DNA from: Microbacterium sediminis
Lineage (GTDB): Bacteria; Actinomycetota; Actinomycetes; Actinomycetales; Microbacteriaceae
DNA length: 64,000 nucleotides
Direction of reading: 5' to 3'
Assembly (NCBI RefSeq): GCF_004564075.1
Contig: NZ_CP038256.1
Location: 2,418,001 to 2,482,000, forward strand
Within the stretch, counting starts at the first letter, position 1. Every line of letters starts with the position of its first letter. Shown piece by piece: positions 20,254-29,108 of this stretch. The position numbers were made by a program, and so were the translations under genes. The notes beneath the pieces are model-generated. The model searched no databases and was not told where the DNA came from. It saw only the letters and a list, made by a program, of their open reading frames with translations.

Positions 20254-23200
20254 GCCTGTCCTTCGTCTCGGTGCGTGGGGGTCGTGGGTGGGCTCGGTGC
20301 GGCGGCGGGGGCGCCCAGCGTGGTGCCGCCGTCGGTCGGCGGCGCCAGGGCGGATCCCCCGTCGGCGGGCGGCTCGCTCGGGGCGGGCTCCTCCGGCATC
20401 ACGCAGGTCTCGGTCGCCGGGTCCCAGGTGCCGCCCTGGTCCTCGCACTGCTCGATGCGCGGGTCGACGGGCTCGATGCACACGCCGTTGTCATAGTCCC
20501 ACTCGCCGCCGCGGCCGACGCAGGCGTCGACCTCCGCGCCGGGCGAGCACTGCGCGAGCAGGCGGATCTGGCCCGTGCCCCGCAGGCCGTACGCGTCGTT
20601 GGCCGCGTCCGGGTACGAGATCGACAGCCGCGCCTCGACCGACGTGGCGCCGTCGGGCACCGTCTGGCCCGACCCCACCTGGAACGGGATGCCGTGCCAC
20701 GTCGCGAAGTAGCGGACCTGATCCCAGTTCACGTTCATGGCCGCGCCGCCCTGGGGCAGCACGCCGCTGTCGCGCAGCGCCATGTCGAGCGGGAGCCCGC
20801 CGACGCAGCGGTTGATCGACACGGTCGCGCTGAGCTGATACGGCGCCGAGCCGGGAGCCGGCGTCATCGTGGCCGGCTCGCTGGTCGTGCCCCACTCGCG
20901 GTGCTGGTAGCGCACCTGGATGCCGGGGTCGCGGTTGTAGACGCTGCTCGGGTATCCGCTGACGACGACGTCGTTGTTGTTGGGCACGCGCTCGCCGCCG
21001 TCGTCCCAGCCCGTGATCGGCCAGCGGGCGGTGGCCGACGACGACCACTCGCCGTCGACCTGCGGCGTGCCGCCGACGCGGAAGGTGAAACCCTGGGGCG
21101 GGGTCGTCGGCTGCAGCGCCCGGACGCCGGTCTGGGTCACCGAGACCGTGCCGTAGGTGCGCCCCTCGAACACCGATGCGACGCACATCGTCACGTCGTA
21201 CGTCTGGCCGTCGGCGAGGCCGGGGAAGTCCGCGTGGGCCGACTGCGACGTCGGACGGCACTGCTGGCCGCCGAGCGCGAAGCCGTAGTACGTGGACGCC
21301 CGCGCACCGCCCGAGCGTGCCGTGCCGTCGACGTGGATGGTCGCCTGGCCGCCGCCCTGATTGCTCGACGTCGCGTTCGTGATCCCTGCTCCGACCGGCG
21401 CCCCAATGCCGTGCGGGGCGATCGTGATCGACTCGCCCGACTCGACGCCCGCGAGGCCCGGCGGGATCGCCCAGCGCGAGATCGGCGTGATGACCACCTC
21501 GGTCGGCTGGTTGGAGCCGACCAGGTAGCCGCCGATCGTCACGGTCGAGCCGCCGACGCCGACCTCCTGCACCGCGCCCGTTGCCGAGTTGCGCAGCTGC
21601 AGCTTGGCCGTCTCGTTGGCGGCGATGCCGGTCACCGTGATGTCGGCGCGCAGTCCGGCGCCGTCGCTCGTGACGGTCGGCGTGAACGAGGCCCCGCCCG
21701 GTCGCTGCGGCGGGTCGTAGGCCCACGCGGTGGTCTGCACCGATCCGCGCGACGGGCCGGTGGAGTTGAACGCCGTCACCGTGTACACGCGCGGCTCGCC
21801 GTTGGGCGCGCTGATCACCGGGCAGGCGCCGTCGGCGCTGCAGGTGGCGACCTCGCGGCCCTCGTACGTCACGTGGAAGCCCTGCAGCGACGGGTAGGCC
21901 GAGCGCGAGGCGCCCGGGTCCACGCGCAGCATGACCTGCTCGTCGTCGTAGCCGATCTGGCTCACGCCGCCCGGCTGCGAGGGGATGCCGTGCAGGTCGA
22001 GCAGCACGGTGCCCATCGCGTCGCCGCCCGAGACGCGGCCCTGCGCGTCGCGCACCTCGAACCGCGCGCGGCACGTGGCGCCCGGCGTGTCGGCGCCCCA
22101 CGACGCCCGCACGTGCGTGTCGGAGGCGGCCTGGAACGTCACGCCCGGGCACGCCTGCGAGGCCTGGACCGACACGAGCCGCAGCGGCGTGCCGGGCAGC
22201 GGGTTGGTCTCGCCCGCGATGCCCACCACGAGGATGTCGCACGAGTTGCCCTCGGTGGTGCGGCACAGCTGCGAGGCGGTGCCGCCGCGCGGCAGCTGGG
22301 CCGGGGCGTCGCCCACCGTGAACGTCAGCGAGGCCGGCTCGACGTCCTGGTGGCTCGTCGTGTAGACCGTCGCGCGCTCCTGGGTGCCCGGTCGCGCGCT
22401 GTCGGTGGCCGTGACCGTGACGGTGTCGCCGCTCGCGGAGGCCTGCACCGCCGATCCCGAGAACTCGAACGCCATCGACACCGGATCGCCCACGCGACCG
22501 CCGGGCCAGGTGACCATCTGCTGCAGGTCGAAGGTCTTCGTCTCGCCCGGCGAGACCGTGACCGACGCGGCCTGCAGGTCGGGCTGCGGCGCGACGGGGA
22601 TGACGCGGATCGGCGTGGTCAGCACCGTCCACTCCTCGTCGCCCTCCAGGCGCACCTGCACGCTGCAGCCGTCGCTCCACGGCGCGCCCGCGCCGGCGGT
22701 GTACGTGGCGACCGTGCCGTCGATCGTGCAGGTCGCGGCGGGGCGCGCGCCCGAGGGTTTGGCCTCCGCGCCGACCTGCAGCACCTCGCCGCGCGGGACG
22801 ACCACGCGATCGGCGAGGTCGTACTCGACGGAGGACTCCTCCTCCACCTCGATCAGCGGCGCGTCCGCCCGCTCGGTGAGCACGGGGCGATCGCCGGGCA
22901 CCCGCAGGAAGCCGAAGCTCGCGACCTCCTCGCCGCTCGCGCCGACGCCGGAGACCTGGAACGGGATGATCCGCGGCTCGGCGGGCAGCTCGCCCGACAG
23001 CTCGTCGCCGCTGACCTCGACGCCCTCCTGCTGCCCCCACAGCGACAGCTGGAGATCGTCGACGTCGCCGCCGCTCCACGACACCGATCCGTCGATCACG
23101 TCGACGCCGCGCTCGAAGGTCTCGCGCGTCTCGGCCGTGAGGCGCGTGTCGGCGACGATCGGGTAGTCCGGCACCTCCTCGCGCGCCACGTACACGACGA

Positions 23201-26200
23201 TGCGCCCGCGCGCGGAGTTGCCGCTGGAGGTCTGCACGTCGTACAGGTACGAGATCGTGCCCAGCTCCTCGCCCGGCTCGATCCGCACCTGGGCGCCCTC
23301 GACGTCGAGGCGCTCGGAGAGCTCGACGTAGCGCGGGTTCTCGCCGCCGTCCTCGAGCGTGGCGGGCACGTCCGGCACGACGTCGGTGAGCTCGAGGTCG
23401 CCGCCGAGCGGATCGATGTCGTTGGCCAGCGGCTCGACGTTGACGAACGCGTCGGCCGCGCCCTGCACCTGCACGTAGTCGGTGTAGAGCACGGGGCGCG
23501 GGTCGGCCTCGGTGGAGCTCACGCCCACGCGCACGCCGCCGATGCCGGTCTCGCCGTGCCCGTCGACCACCTGGTACGTGAACGACACCTGGCCGAACGA
23601 GCCCGGCGCGCTGGTGTAGATGATCGAGTCGCCGTCGGCCGAGATCGCCGCCGATCCCACATCGGGCTGGGTGACGATCTGGTCGAGGTCGACGGTGTCG
23701 CCGTCCGGGTCGGCGCCGAAGGTCTCCAGCGGGATCTCCACCGCCTGGCCCGCGAGCACGCGGCCCTCCAGACGCGGCGGGGTCGGCGCCCGGTTCTCGC
23801 GATCGCCGACCACCCGGATCGTCACGGCGGCCGTGTCGGCCAGCGACGGCGCGCCCGCGGCGTACGCGGCGTAGTCGACGCGGTACTCGCCCGGCTCGCT
23901 CGGCGCGAGGTAGCGCAGCACCGAGCCCGATGCGAAGGCGAGGGCGGCGTCGGTGGACGAGTCGATCGACGACGGATCGAGCATGAGCGATCGGCCCGCC
24001 GCGGCCACGTCGTTGTCGAGCACCGGGATGTCGACCTGCGAGCCGACGCGCACGGTGATCGCGTCATCGACCGCCACGGGCGACAGGTCGGAGGCGGGCG
24101 GCAGCAGGAAGACCGCGACCTCGCCGGCGACCTGTGCGCCGGTGTCGCGCGTGCCGTCGCCCACGGTGTAGCGCACGTGCCCCAGCAGGCCGGGCTCGCC
24201 GTCGGCCGTCGTGCCGGTCAGGCGCAGCGCGCTCTGGCCCACCGCGTCGACGTGCAGCGTGGAGCCCTCGGCCGGCGTGGCCTGCGGGTCGCTGAGCATG
24301 AGCACGCGGCGGGTGGGGTTGCTCACGGCCTCCATCACGTCGAGCGTGATGTCCTCGCCCTGGTGCACGAACGCCGTGATGGGCGCGCTCGTCAGCTGCG
24401 CGGGCGCGTCGGCGTCGAGCAGGGTCAGGCGGGCGGTCGCCTCGGAGGTGCTCTGGCCGTCGGAGACGGTGTAGCGCACGAGGTACACGCCGGGCTCGTC
24501 GGCGGTGAAGTCGAAGGCCGTGCCGAACGACGACGGGGCGGCGGTCGCGTCGGCGTCGTCGAGCACGCGCACCGACTCGACCGACAGGCGCCCGGCCGTG
24601 CCGGAGACGTGCGGCTCGACGTCGACCGTGATCGTGCCGACGGAGTCGAGCACCGCGAACGACTCGGCCTTCAGCTGCGGGCTCGGATCGACCGTGACCG
24701 CGAGCGACGCCGTGGACCGCGCGCCGTGGGTGTCGGCGACGGTGACCCGCAGGTCGACCGTCGTCGTGCCCGCCGATGAGTCGCTGTGCTGGTAGACCAC
24801 CTCACCCTGGGGCGTGGCGGCGACCGATCCGTTGCCCGAGGGGTTCTCGACGTCGAGCAGGATCACCGGGTCGCCCTCCGGGTCGACCCAGCCGTCCAGC
24901 ACCGGCACGGTGATGGTGCCGCCGGGCGCCACCTCGGGGCTCGGCCACTCGGCCAGGCAGCCGGCGACCGCGCACCACGCCGGCGGTCTGTTGCCCTCGG
25001 CCACCGTGAGCGTCACCTCCGCGGGCTCCGAGGCGCGTCCGCCCTCCTGCGTGCCGTCGACCACCTGATAGCGGAAGGTGGCCGATCCCGTCGCCCCGGG
25101 CGCGACGTCCACCGCGATCCGCCCGCCGCCGTCCGTGATCGACACGCGCCCGAACTCCTCGGGCAGGCCCGAGACCGAGCCATCCATGATCGTGAGCACG
25201 TCCTGGTTCGGATCGTGGTCGTTCAGCATGACCGGCAGGCTCACGAGCGTGCCGGCGCGCACGCCGAACGCGTCGTCCTCGGCGACCGGCGGGCGCGGAT
25301 CGGTGACGACCTCGGCCTGCTCCTGGGTCTCGACGGTCTCCTCCTCGAGATCGTCCTCCGGCTCCCAGTCCTGGCTCGAGGGCACGAGCGCGCCGTCGGG
25401 CATCGTCCACACCCAGCCGGAGCGCGTCTCGTTGAGGATCATGCGCGAGCCCGACGACGTGAACACGCCGTCGCGCTCCTCGGCCAGCTCGAGCCCGCCG
25501 TAGTCGAGCGAGATCTCGGTGCCGCCGCCGGTGCCGTCGGCGCGGGCGCGCCACAGCGTGCCGCCCGCGATGTCGAGCCACGCGCCGTAGATCTCGCCGT
25601 TGAACACCACCGGCCGCACCGGCGCCCCGCCCGGCGCCTCGAACACGCGCTCGGGCTCGCCGCCCACGGGCAGCGCGATCAGCCCGGCGTCGTCGGCGAC
25701 GTAGGCGACATCGCCCTCCACCTGCGCCTGGCCCACGACGACCTCGCCGTCGAGCCCCGGCCGCAGGGCGTCCGACTCGCCGCGGCGCCAGACCTCGCCC
25801 GACTCCCCGTCGACGAGCACCCAGTCGTCGCCGGCGGTCGTGAGCGACAGCGCCTCGCCGCCGAGCCCCTCGGGCGCATCGTCCTCGCCGAGCAGGCGCT
25901 CGCCCGGCACGTCGTAGCGCACGACCGACGAGGTCGACGAGCTGTAGCCGTAGAGGTGCCCCGCGGCGTCGATCGTGATCGCATCGGCGGTCCACTCGGG
26001 GCCGTCGTCGGCCTGCTGGCCCTCCGGCTCCCCGTCCCCGTCGGGGCTCTCGGTGGGCTCCGGCGTCTCGCTCTCGTCCTCGCGGAACGGATCGATCGCC
26101 ACCGCGGTCGTTCCGAGGGTGCCCGCGAAGACGGCGCCGGTGTCGGTGCGGTACGCCACGAAGTCGCCGGCCGTGATCACGTCGACGGTGCCGGCCGGGG

Positions 26201-26534
26201 TGCGCTCGGCCGAGGCCTGCGCCTCCTCGGTGTAGTCGATCGGCATCGCCGCGTCGATCGGCAGCACGCGCGAGTCGCTCTCGGCGAAGAGGTACGCGCC
26301 GTTCTCGGACTGCGCGATGCCCGACGGGTTCAGCACGGTCCGCACCGTGTCGAGCTCGCCGAGGGCGGTGTTCACCCGCGCGTACCGCACGCGCTCGCCC
26401 GTCTGCAGCGCCCACACGGCGGGCTCCGTCTCGGGGGTGCGCTGGGCGTCGAGGCCCGGCCACACCACGGCCAGCACGGTCACGGTCGCGACGACCACGC
26501 CGCCCGCGATGCCCGCCCAGAGCCCCCGCCGCAT
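20250..26534 (-). CDS. Giant surface protein with propeller-like, Ig-like and Fn3-like domains
   Basis: 2094 residues from ATG 26534, one base after the kinase stop. One N-terminal membrane helix (about residues 5-25) has little basic flank and no obvious cleavage site, so the rest is probably outside but anchored. Residues about 35-390 contain repeated short beta-strand units (such as DDWVLVDGESGEVWRRG) resembling a propeller. From about 415 to 1150 come repeated cadherin/Ig-like modules with N-D-x-D-P-x-x-D signatures (LNDHDPNQDVLTI, LANDIDPLGGDLEL), possible calcium sites. Later Ig-like and Fn3-like domains run to about 2000, followed by a Cys-containing region and a Pro/Gly/Ala-rich tail. 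Large Ig-like proteins in the same operon as a kinase and MoxR are seen in related actinobacteria. It could be the sensor or adhesion arm of the system; that is inference. Confidence 0.85.
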   Translation of the reverse strand: MRRGLWAGIAGGVVVATVTVLAVVWPGLDAQRTPETEPAVWALQTGERVRYARVNTALGELDTVRTVLNPSGIAQSENGAYLFAESDSRVLPIDAAMPIDYTEEAQASAERTPAGTVDVITAGDFVAYRTDTGAVFAGTLGTTAVAIDPFREDESETPEPTESPDGDGEPEGQQADDGPEWTADAITIDAAGHLYGYSSSTSSVVRYDVPGERLLGEDDAPEGLGGEALSLTTAGDDWVLVDGESGEVWRRGESDALRPGLDGEVVVGQAQVEGDVAYVADDAGLIALPVGGEPERVFEAPGGAPVRPVVFNGEIYGAWLDIAGGTLWRARADGTGGGTEISLDYGGLELAEERDGVFTSSGSRMILNETRSGWVWTMPDGALVPSSQDWEPEDDLEEETVETQEQAEVVTDPRPPVAEDDAFGVRAGTLVSLPVMLNDHDPNQDVLTIMDGSVSGLPEEFGRVSITDGGGRIAVDVAPGATGSATFRYQVVDGTQEGGRASEPAEVTLTVAEGNRPPAWCAVAGCLAEWPSPEVAPGGTITVPVLDGWVDPEGDPVILLDVENPSGNGSVAATPQGEVVYQHSDSSAGTTTVDLRVTVADTHGARSTASLAVTVDPSPQLKAESFAVLDSVGTITVDVEPHVSGTAGRLSVESVRVLDDADATAAPSSFGTAFDFTADEPGVYLVRYTVSDGQSTSEATARLTLLDADAPAQLTSAPITAFVHQGEDITLDVMEAVSNPTRRVLMLSDPQATPAEGSTLHVDAVGQSALRLTGTTADGEPGLLGHVRYTVGDGTRDTGAQVAGEVAVFLLPPASDLSPVAVDDAITVRVGSQVDIPVLDNDVAAAGRSLMLDPSSIDSSTDAALAFASGSVLRYLAPSEPGEYRVDYAAYAAGAPSLADTAAVTIRVVGDRENRAPTPPRLEGRVLAGQAVEIPLETFGADPDGDTVDLDQIVTQPDVGSAAISADGDSIIYTSAPGSFGQVSFTYQVVDGHGETGIGGVRVGVSSTEADPRPVLYTDYVQVQGAADAFVNVEPLANDIDPLGGDLELTDVVPDVPATLEDGGENPRYVELSERLDVEGAQVRIEPGEELGTISYLYDVQTSSGNSARGRIVVYVAREEVPDYPIVADTRLTAETRETFERGVDVIDGSVSWSGGDVDDLQLSLWGQQEGVEVSGDELSGELPAEPRIIPFQVSGVGASGEEVASFGFLRVPGDRPVLTERADAPLIEVEEESSVEYDLADRVVVPRGEVLQVGAEAKPSGARPAATCTIDGTVATYTAGAGAPWSDGCSVQVRLEGDEEWTVLTTPIRVIPVAPQPDLQAASVTVSPGETKTFDLQQMVTWPGGRVGDPVSMAFEFSGSAVQASASGDTVTVTATDSARPGTQERATVYTTSHQDVEPASLTFTVGDAPAQLPRGGTASQLCRTTEGNSCDILVVGIAGETNPLPGTPLRLVSVQASQACPGVTFQAASDTHVRASWGADTPGATCRARFEVRDAQGRVSGGDAMGTVLLDLHGIPSQPGGVSQIGYDDEQVMLRVDPGASRSAYPSLQGFHVTYEGREVATCSADGACPVISAPNGEPRVYTVTAFNSTGPSRGSVQTTAWAYDPPQRPGGASFTPTVTSDGAGLRADITVTGIAANETAKLQLRNSATGAVQEVGVGGSTVTIGGYLVGSNQPTEVVITPISRWAIPPGLAGVESGESITIAPHGIGAPVGAGITNATSSNQGGGQATIHVDGTARSGGARASTYYGFALGGQQCRPTSQSAHADFPGLADGQTYDVTMCVASVFEGRTYGTVSVTQTGVRALQPTTPPQGFTFRVGGTPQVDGEWSSSATARWPITGWDDGGERVPNNNDVVVSGYPSSVYNRDPGIQVRYQHREWGTTSEPATMTPAPGSAPYQLSATVSINRCVGGLPLDMALRDSGVLPQGGAAMNVNWDQVRYFATWHGIPFQVGSGQTVPDGATSVEARLSISYPDAANDAYGLRGTGQIRLLAQCSPGAEVDACVGRGGEWDYDNGVCIEPVDPRIEQCEDQGGTWDPATETCVMPEEPAPSEPPADGGSALAPPTDGGTTLGAPAAAPSPPTTPTHRDEGQA

Positions 26535-26535
26535 C

Positions 26536-27684
26536 TCAGATCACCGTGCCGATCAGCCACGCCGCCGCGGCGCCGACGGCGATCAGCCCCGCGCCGCCCG
26601 CCACGTACCACGGCCACACCACGCGGCGCCGGCGCGGCATCGTCGTGACGGTGCCGTCCTCGTCGCGGTGCAGCGGCGCGTTGGGCTGGTACTTGCGGGT
26701 GGTCGGGTACGCCACCGACGGCCGCTGCGCCCACCGGGCCGCGGTGTCGTCGAGGTCGAGCCGCGACGAGGGCCGGTACGACTCCACGCGCACCTCGACC
26801 GGGGTCGGCACGAGTCCGGCGGCCGCCTGCACGGCGCGGATGTCCTCGGCGAACTGCAGCGCGCTCTGCTGGCGCCGCGACGGCTCGCGGTTCATGGCCC
26901 GCTGCAGCACCGCCTCGAGCGCGGGCGGCACGTCGCCGCGGCCGATCGGCGTGTAGGCGGCGCGCGCGATGCGGCGGGTGAGGTGCTCGCGCGAGTTCTC
27001 GGCGCGGTCCGATCGCTCGAACGGGCTGCGGCCGGCCAGCAGCGAGTAGATCGTGGCGGCGATGCCCCACACCTCGCTCGCGACGGTGCCGGCGCTCTGC
27101 TCGAGCACGACCTCGGGCGCCGACCACGGCACCGACAGCGCCATGCTCGCGCGCGCGGCCCCGGCGATCGATGCCGAGATGCCGAAGTCGGCGAGCACCG
27201 GGGTGCCGTAGCCGGTCACGAGGATGTTGCTGGGCTTGATGTCGCGGTGGATCACGCCCGAGCGGTGGGCGGTCTCGAGCGCGCTGGCCATCTTCACGGC
27301 CACCTCGAGCACCTCGTGCACGGGGATCCGCTCCTGGCGGTACCGCTTCGCGTAGGAGGCGGGGCAGTACTCCATCGAGATGTACGGGCGACCGTCGGGG
27401 GCGAGACCCGCGTCGTAGATCGTGACGATCGACGGATGCGTCGCCAGCCGCGCGAGCACGTCGATCTCGGCGTTGAACATGCGCACGAGCTCGGGGGTGT
27501 GCAGCGAGTCGGGGAGGACCTTCACCGCCACCTCGCGGCGCGGCATGTCCTGCCCGTAGAGGTAGACGTCGGCGAAGCCGCCCGACCCGAGGGGTCGCAC
27601 GTAGTTGAGTCCCGGAAGCACAGGAGGCTGTGCGGGGAGTCGTTCAGCCAATCGCCCTCCCCCGGCCGTCTGCAGAACGCGCAC
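26536..27684 (-). CDS. Membrane-anchored Ser/Thr protein kinase
   Basis: 382 residues from GTG 27684. A TTG at 27651 (residue 12) has a better ribosome-binding site (GGGGGAGG) and may be the true start. The kinase domain runs from about residue 25 to 300: glycine loop LGSGGFADVY, catalytic lysine K55 (VAVK), HRDIKPSN at 146-153 and DFG at 166-168 are all intact, so it should be active. A Thr/Ser-poor linker leads to a single helix at about 358-380 after an R-R-R-R cluster. Only a few residues remain outside, so unlike PknB it has no extracellular sensor of its own. The next gene, one base away, encodes a giant extracellular protein that could supply one. The T-R-I-V protein at the end of the chain is a possible substrate. 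Confidence 0.92.
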   Translation of the reverse strand: MRVLQTAGGGRLAERLPAQPPVLPGLNYVRPLGSGGFADVYLYGQDMPRREVAVKVLPDSLHTPELVRMFNAEIDVLARLATHPSIVTIYDAGLAPDGRPYISMEYCPASYAKRYRQERIPVHEVLEVAVKMASALETAHRSGVIHRDIKPSNILVTGYGTPVLADFGISASIAGAARASMALSVPWSAPEVVLEQSAGTVASEVWGIAATIYSLLAGRSPFERSDRAENSREHLTRRIARAAYTPIGRGDVPPALEAVLQRAMNREPSRRQQSALQFAEDIRAVQAAAGLVPTPVEVRVESYRPSSRLDLDDTAARWAQRPSVAYPTTRKYQPNAPLHRDEDGTVTTMPRRRRVVWPWYVAGGAGLIAVGAAAAWLIGTVI

Positions 27685-27715
27685 GCCCGTCCCGCGAATG
27701 CCGCGGGTGGGCTCG

Positions 27716-27721
27716 ATTATC
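27716..27721 (-). promoter_or_regulatory. Possible -10 box for the kinase operon
   Basis: GATAAT on the minus strand, within the locally AT-rich TTGTTACGATAATCG, lies 31 bp before the kinase GTG. No good -35 box is found 17 bp further up. Transcription from here would cover the whole kinase-to-T-R-I-V chain. Confidence 0.3.
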
Positions 27722-27790
27722 GTAACAACGCCCGCGGCCCGGTCCGCACACGCGGCAGACCGAGGGCACGGGCACGGATCACCGGCCCGA

Positions 27791-28441
27791 TCAGGCGAAG
27801 TCGCGCGGGTCGAAGGGCGCGTCGAGCTGGCGGGTGAGATCGGCGAGCAGGGCCTCGATCTGGGGCTCCACGAACTCGGCGACGGCGGCCTGGATGCGCA
27901 GGCGGTGCTGCAGCAGCAGCCCGCAGATCTCGCGGCCGACGAGGTTGGCGTACTCGTCGGCGAGGCCCACCTCCTGCCGCAGCGCGGCCTTGGCCTCCTC
28001 GCTCAGCGGCGGCAGGCTCGGCACCTCCTGCTCGGCCTCGCTCGCGAGCCCCTCGATCGTGAAGAGGAACGGCGCGCCCGGCACGGGGTCGGGGTCGAGC
28101 GGCAGCCCCTCGAACTCCGGGTCGAGTCCCTCGGCCGGGCGGTAGCTGCGGGAGCGGTTGCGGGCCGCCTGCTGATCGAGCTCGCGCTGCAGCATCGGCA
28201 GGTTCTTGGCCGTGTACTCGGCGACGGCGCGATCGACGATCGTCTTGATCCGCGTGCTCAGGCCGTGCTGCACGCCGTGCGGCACGTCTCCGCCGAGCCC
28301 CGCCGCCGACAGCACCGGCGAGCCCAGGCACCGCCGGCAGGGCGCCGCGCGGCCGCGGTGGGTGGCCGGCTCCCAGCGCGGCAGCCACCGCAACCAGGCG
28401 TCCACCGCCTGGTTGACCTGTGCATCGAGCGAGCGCTCCAC
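27791..28441 (-). CDS. Uncharacterised protein with a CxxC motif
   Basis: 216 residues from GTG 28441. I do not recognise the family. It has no signal peptide or membrane helix. The N-terminal third contains PCRRCLGSP, a single CxxC pair that could bind metal with another chain. The rest is mostly predicted helix, with acidic and charged stretches (for example LSEEAKAALRQEVGLADEYANLVG) and a C-terminal ADLTRQLDAPFDPRDFA. It is on the same strand as the kinase operon, 106 bp upstream, with its own start, so it may be co-transcribed or separate. Codon use and the long clean frame support a real gene. Confidence 0.65.
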   Translation of the reverse strand: MERSLDAQVNQAVDAWLRWLPRWEPATHRGRAAPCRRCLGSPVLSAAGLGGDVPHGVQHGLSTRIKTIVDRAVAEYTAKNLPMLQRELDQQAARNRSRSYRPAEGLDPEFEGLPLDPDPVPGAPFLFTIEGLASEAEQEVPSLPPLSEEAKAALRQEVGLADEYANLVGREICGLLLQHRLRIQAAVAEFVEPQIEALLADLTRQLDAPFDPRDFA

Positions 28442-28467
28442 GGTCTCAGGGTAGGTGCTCCGCCCCG

Positions 28468-28553
28468 CGAGACCGCATGTTTGCGCCGAAACCGGGTGCG
28501 CGCGCCGCTGTTTCGGCGCGCAGGTGCCGTCTCGGCGCGAACATGCGGTCTCG
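28468..28553. repeat. 86 bp palindromic element with two alternative hairpins
   Basis: Outer arms 28468-28489 and 28532-28553 are inverted repeats of 22 bp with one mismatch (CGAGACCGCATGTT then TGCGCCGA). The left arm also starts a second perfect 10 bp hairpin, GCGCCGAAAC at 28483-28492 with its complement at 28510-28519. Both cannot form together. It lies between two minus-strand genes, fills nearly the whole 123 bp gap and has no T run. Confidence 0.75.
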
Positions 28554-28564
28554 GGGAGCGCCGG

Positions 28565-29038
28565 TCACTCGTCGTCGGGGTGGGTCTCCCACGGCCACTT
28601 CGGCGGGCGGGCGGCCGTGCGGCGCACGGCGATCGCGCCCCACGCGGCGATCACCGCGGCCAGCAGGAACGCCGGCGCGGTCCACCCGGTGATCGCGCCG
28701 GCGACCGCCGCCGTGGCGCGCGCCAGCCCGGATCCGAACACCACGGCGAGCAGCCACAGCGACGCGAGGTGCGCCAGCGCGGTCGCGAGCGCCACCGGGA
28801 TCACGCCCGTGAACGCCGGTCGCGCCACCCGCAGGACCGGCCACAGCATCGCCGCGAACACGAGCACCGACGCGAGCACCGCCAGCGCGCCGGGCACCGG
28901 GCCGAGGCCGGGCACGGCGATCACGTCGGTGTCGGTGATCAGGCTCGCGAAGCCGGTGATGCAGATCGCGAGCGCCCCGTAGGCCACCGCGGCGAACGCG
29001 AGCAGGATCCCCGGCGGCAGGCGCTGATCGTCGGTCAT
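28565..29038 (-). CDS. Small four-helix membrane protein of unknown function
   Basis: 157 residues from ATG 29038. Four hydrophobic segments are clear (about residues 12-35, 45-70, 78-102, 112-135). The short cytoplasmic C-terminus is rich in Arg, Pro and acidic residues (RRTAARPPKWPWETHPDDE). No catalytic or binding motif is seen. Another frame over the same bases is open for 199 codons but has the Arg-rich composition of a shadow. It lies downstream of the next gene (70 bp gap) and upstream of the palindrome at 28468. Confidence 0.7.
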   Translation of the reverse strand: MTDDQRLPPGILLAFAAVAYGALAICITGFASLITDTDVIAVPGLGPVPGALAVLASVLVFAAMLWPVLRVARPAFTGVIPVALATALAHLASLWLLAVVFGSGLARATAAVAGAITGWTAPAFLLAAVIAAWGAIAVRRTAARPPKWPWETHPDDE

Positions 29039-29108
29039 GAGACAAGTCTCCGCCCCGTCGCCGGCGGCGGCCAGGACGGGGCGGAGACTCGCGAGGGGTG
29101 TGCGTCGC

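Noticed and set aside
20271..24779. Plus-strand frame of 1502 codons opposite the giant surface protein
   Set aside because: Composition is that of a reverse shadow (Arg, Val, Asp, Ala) and no domain is seen, whereas the minus strand gives clear Ig-like modules.
28446..29045. Alternative minus-strand frame of 199 codons over the four-helix protein
   Set aside because: Arg/Gly/Ala-rich shadow; the other frame gives four clean membrane helices and a plausible charged tail.
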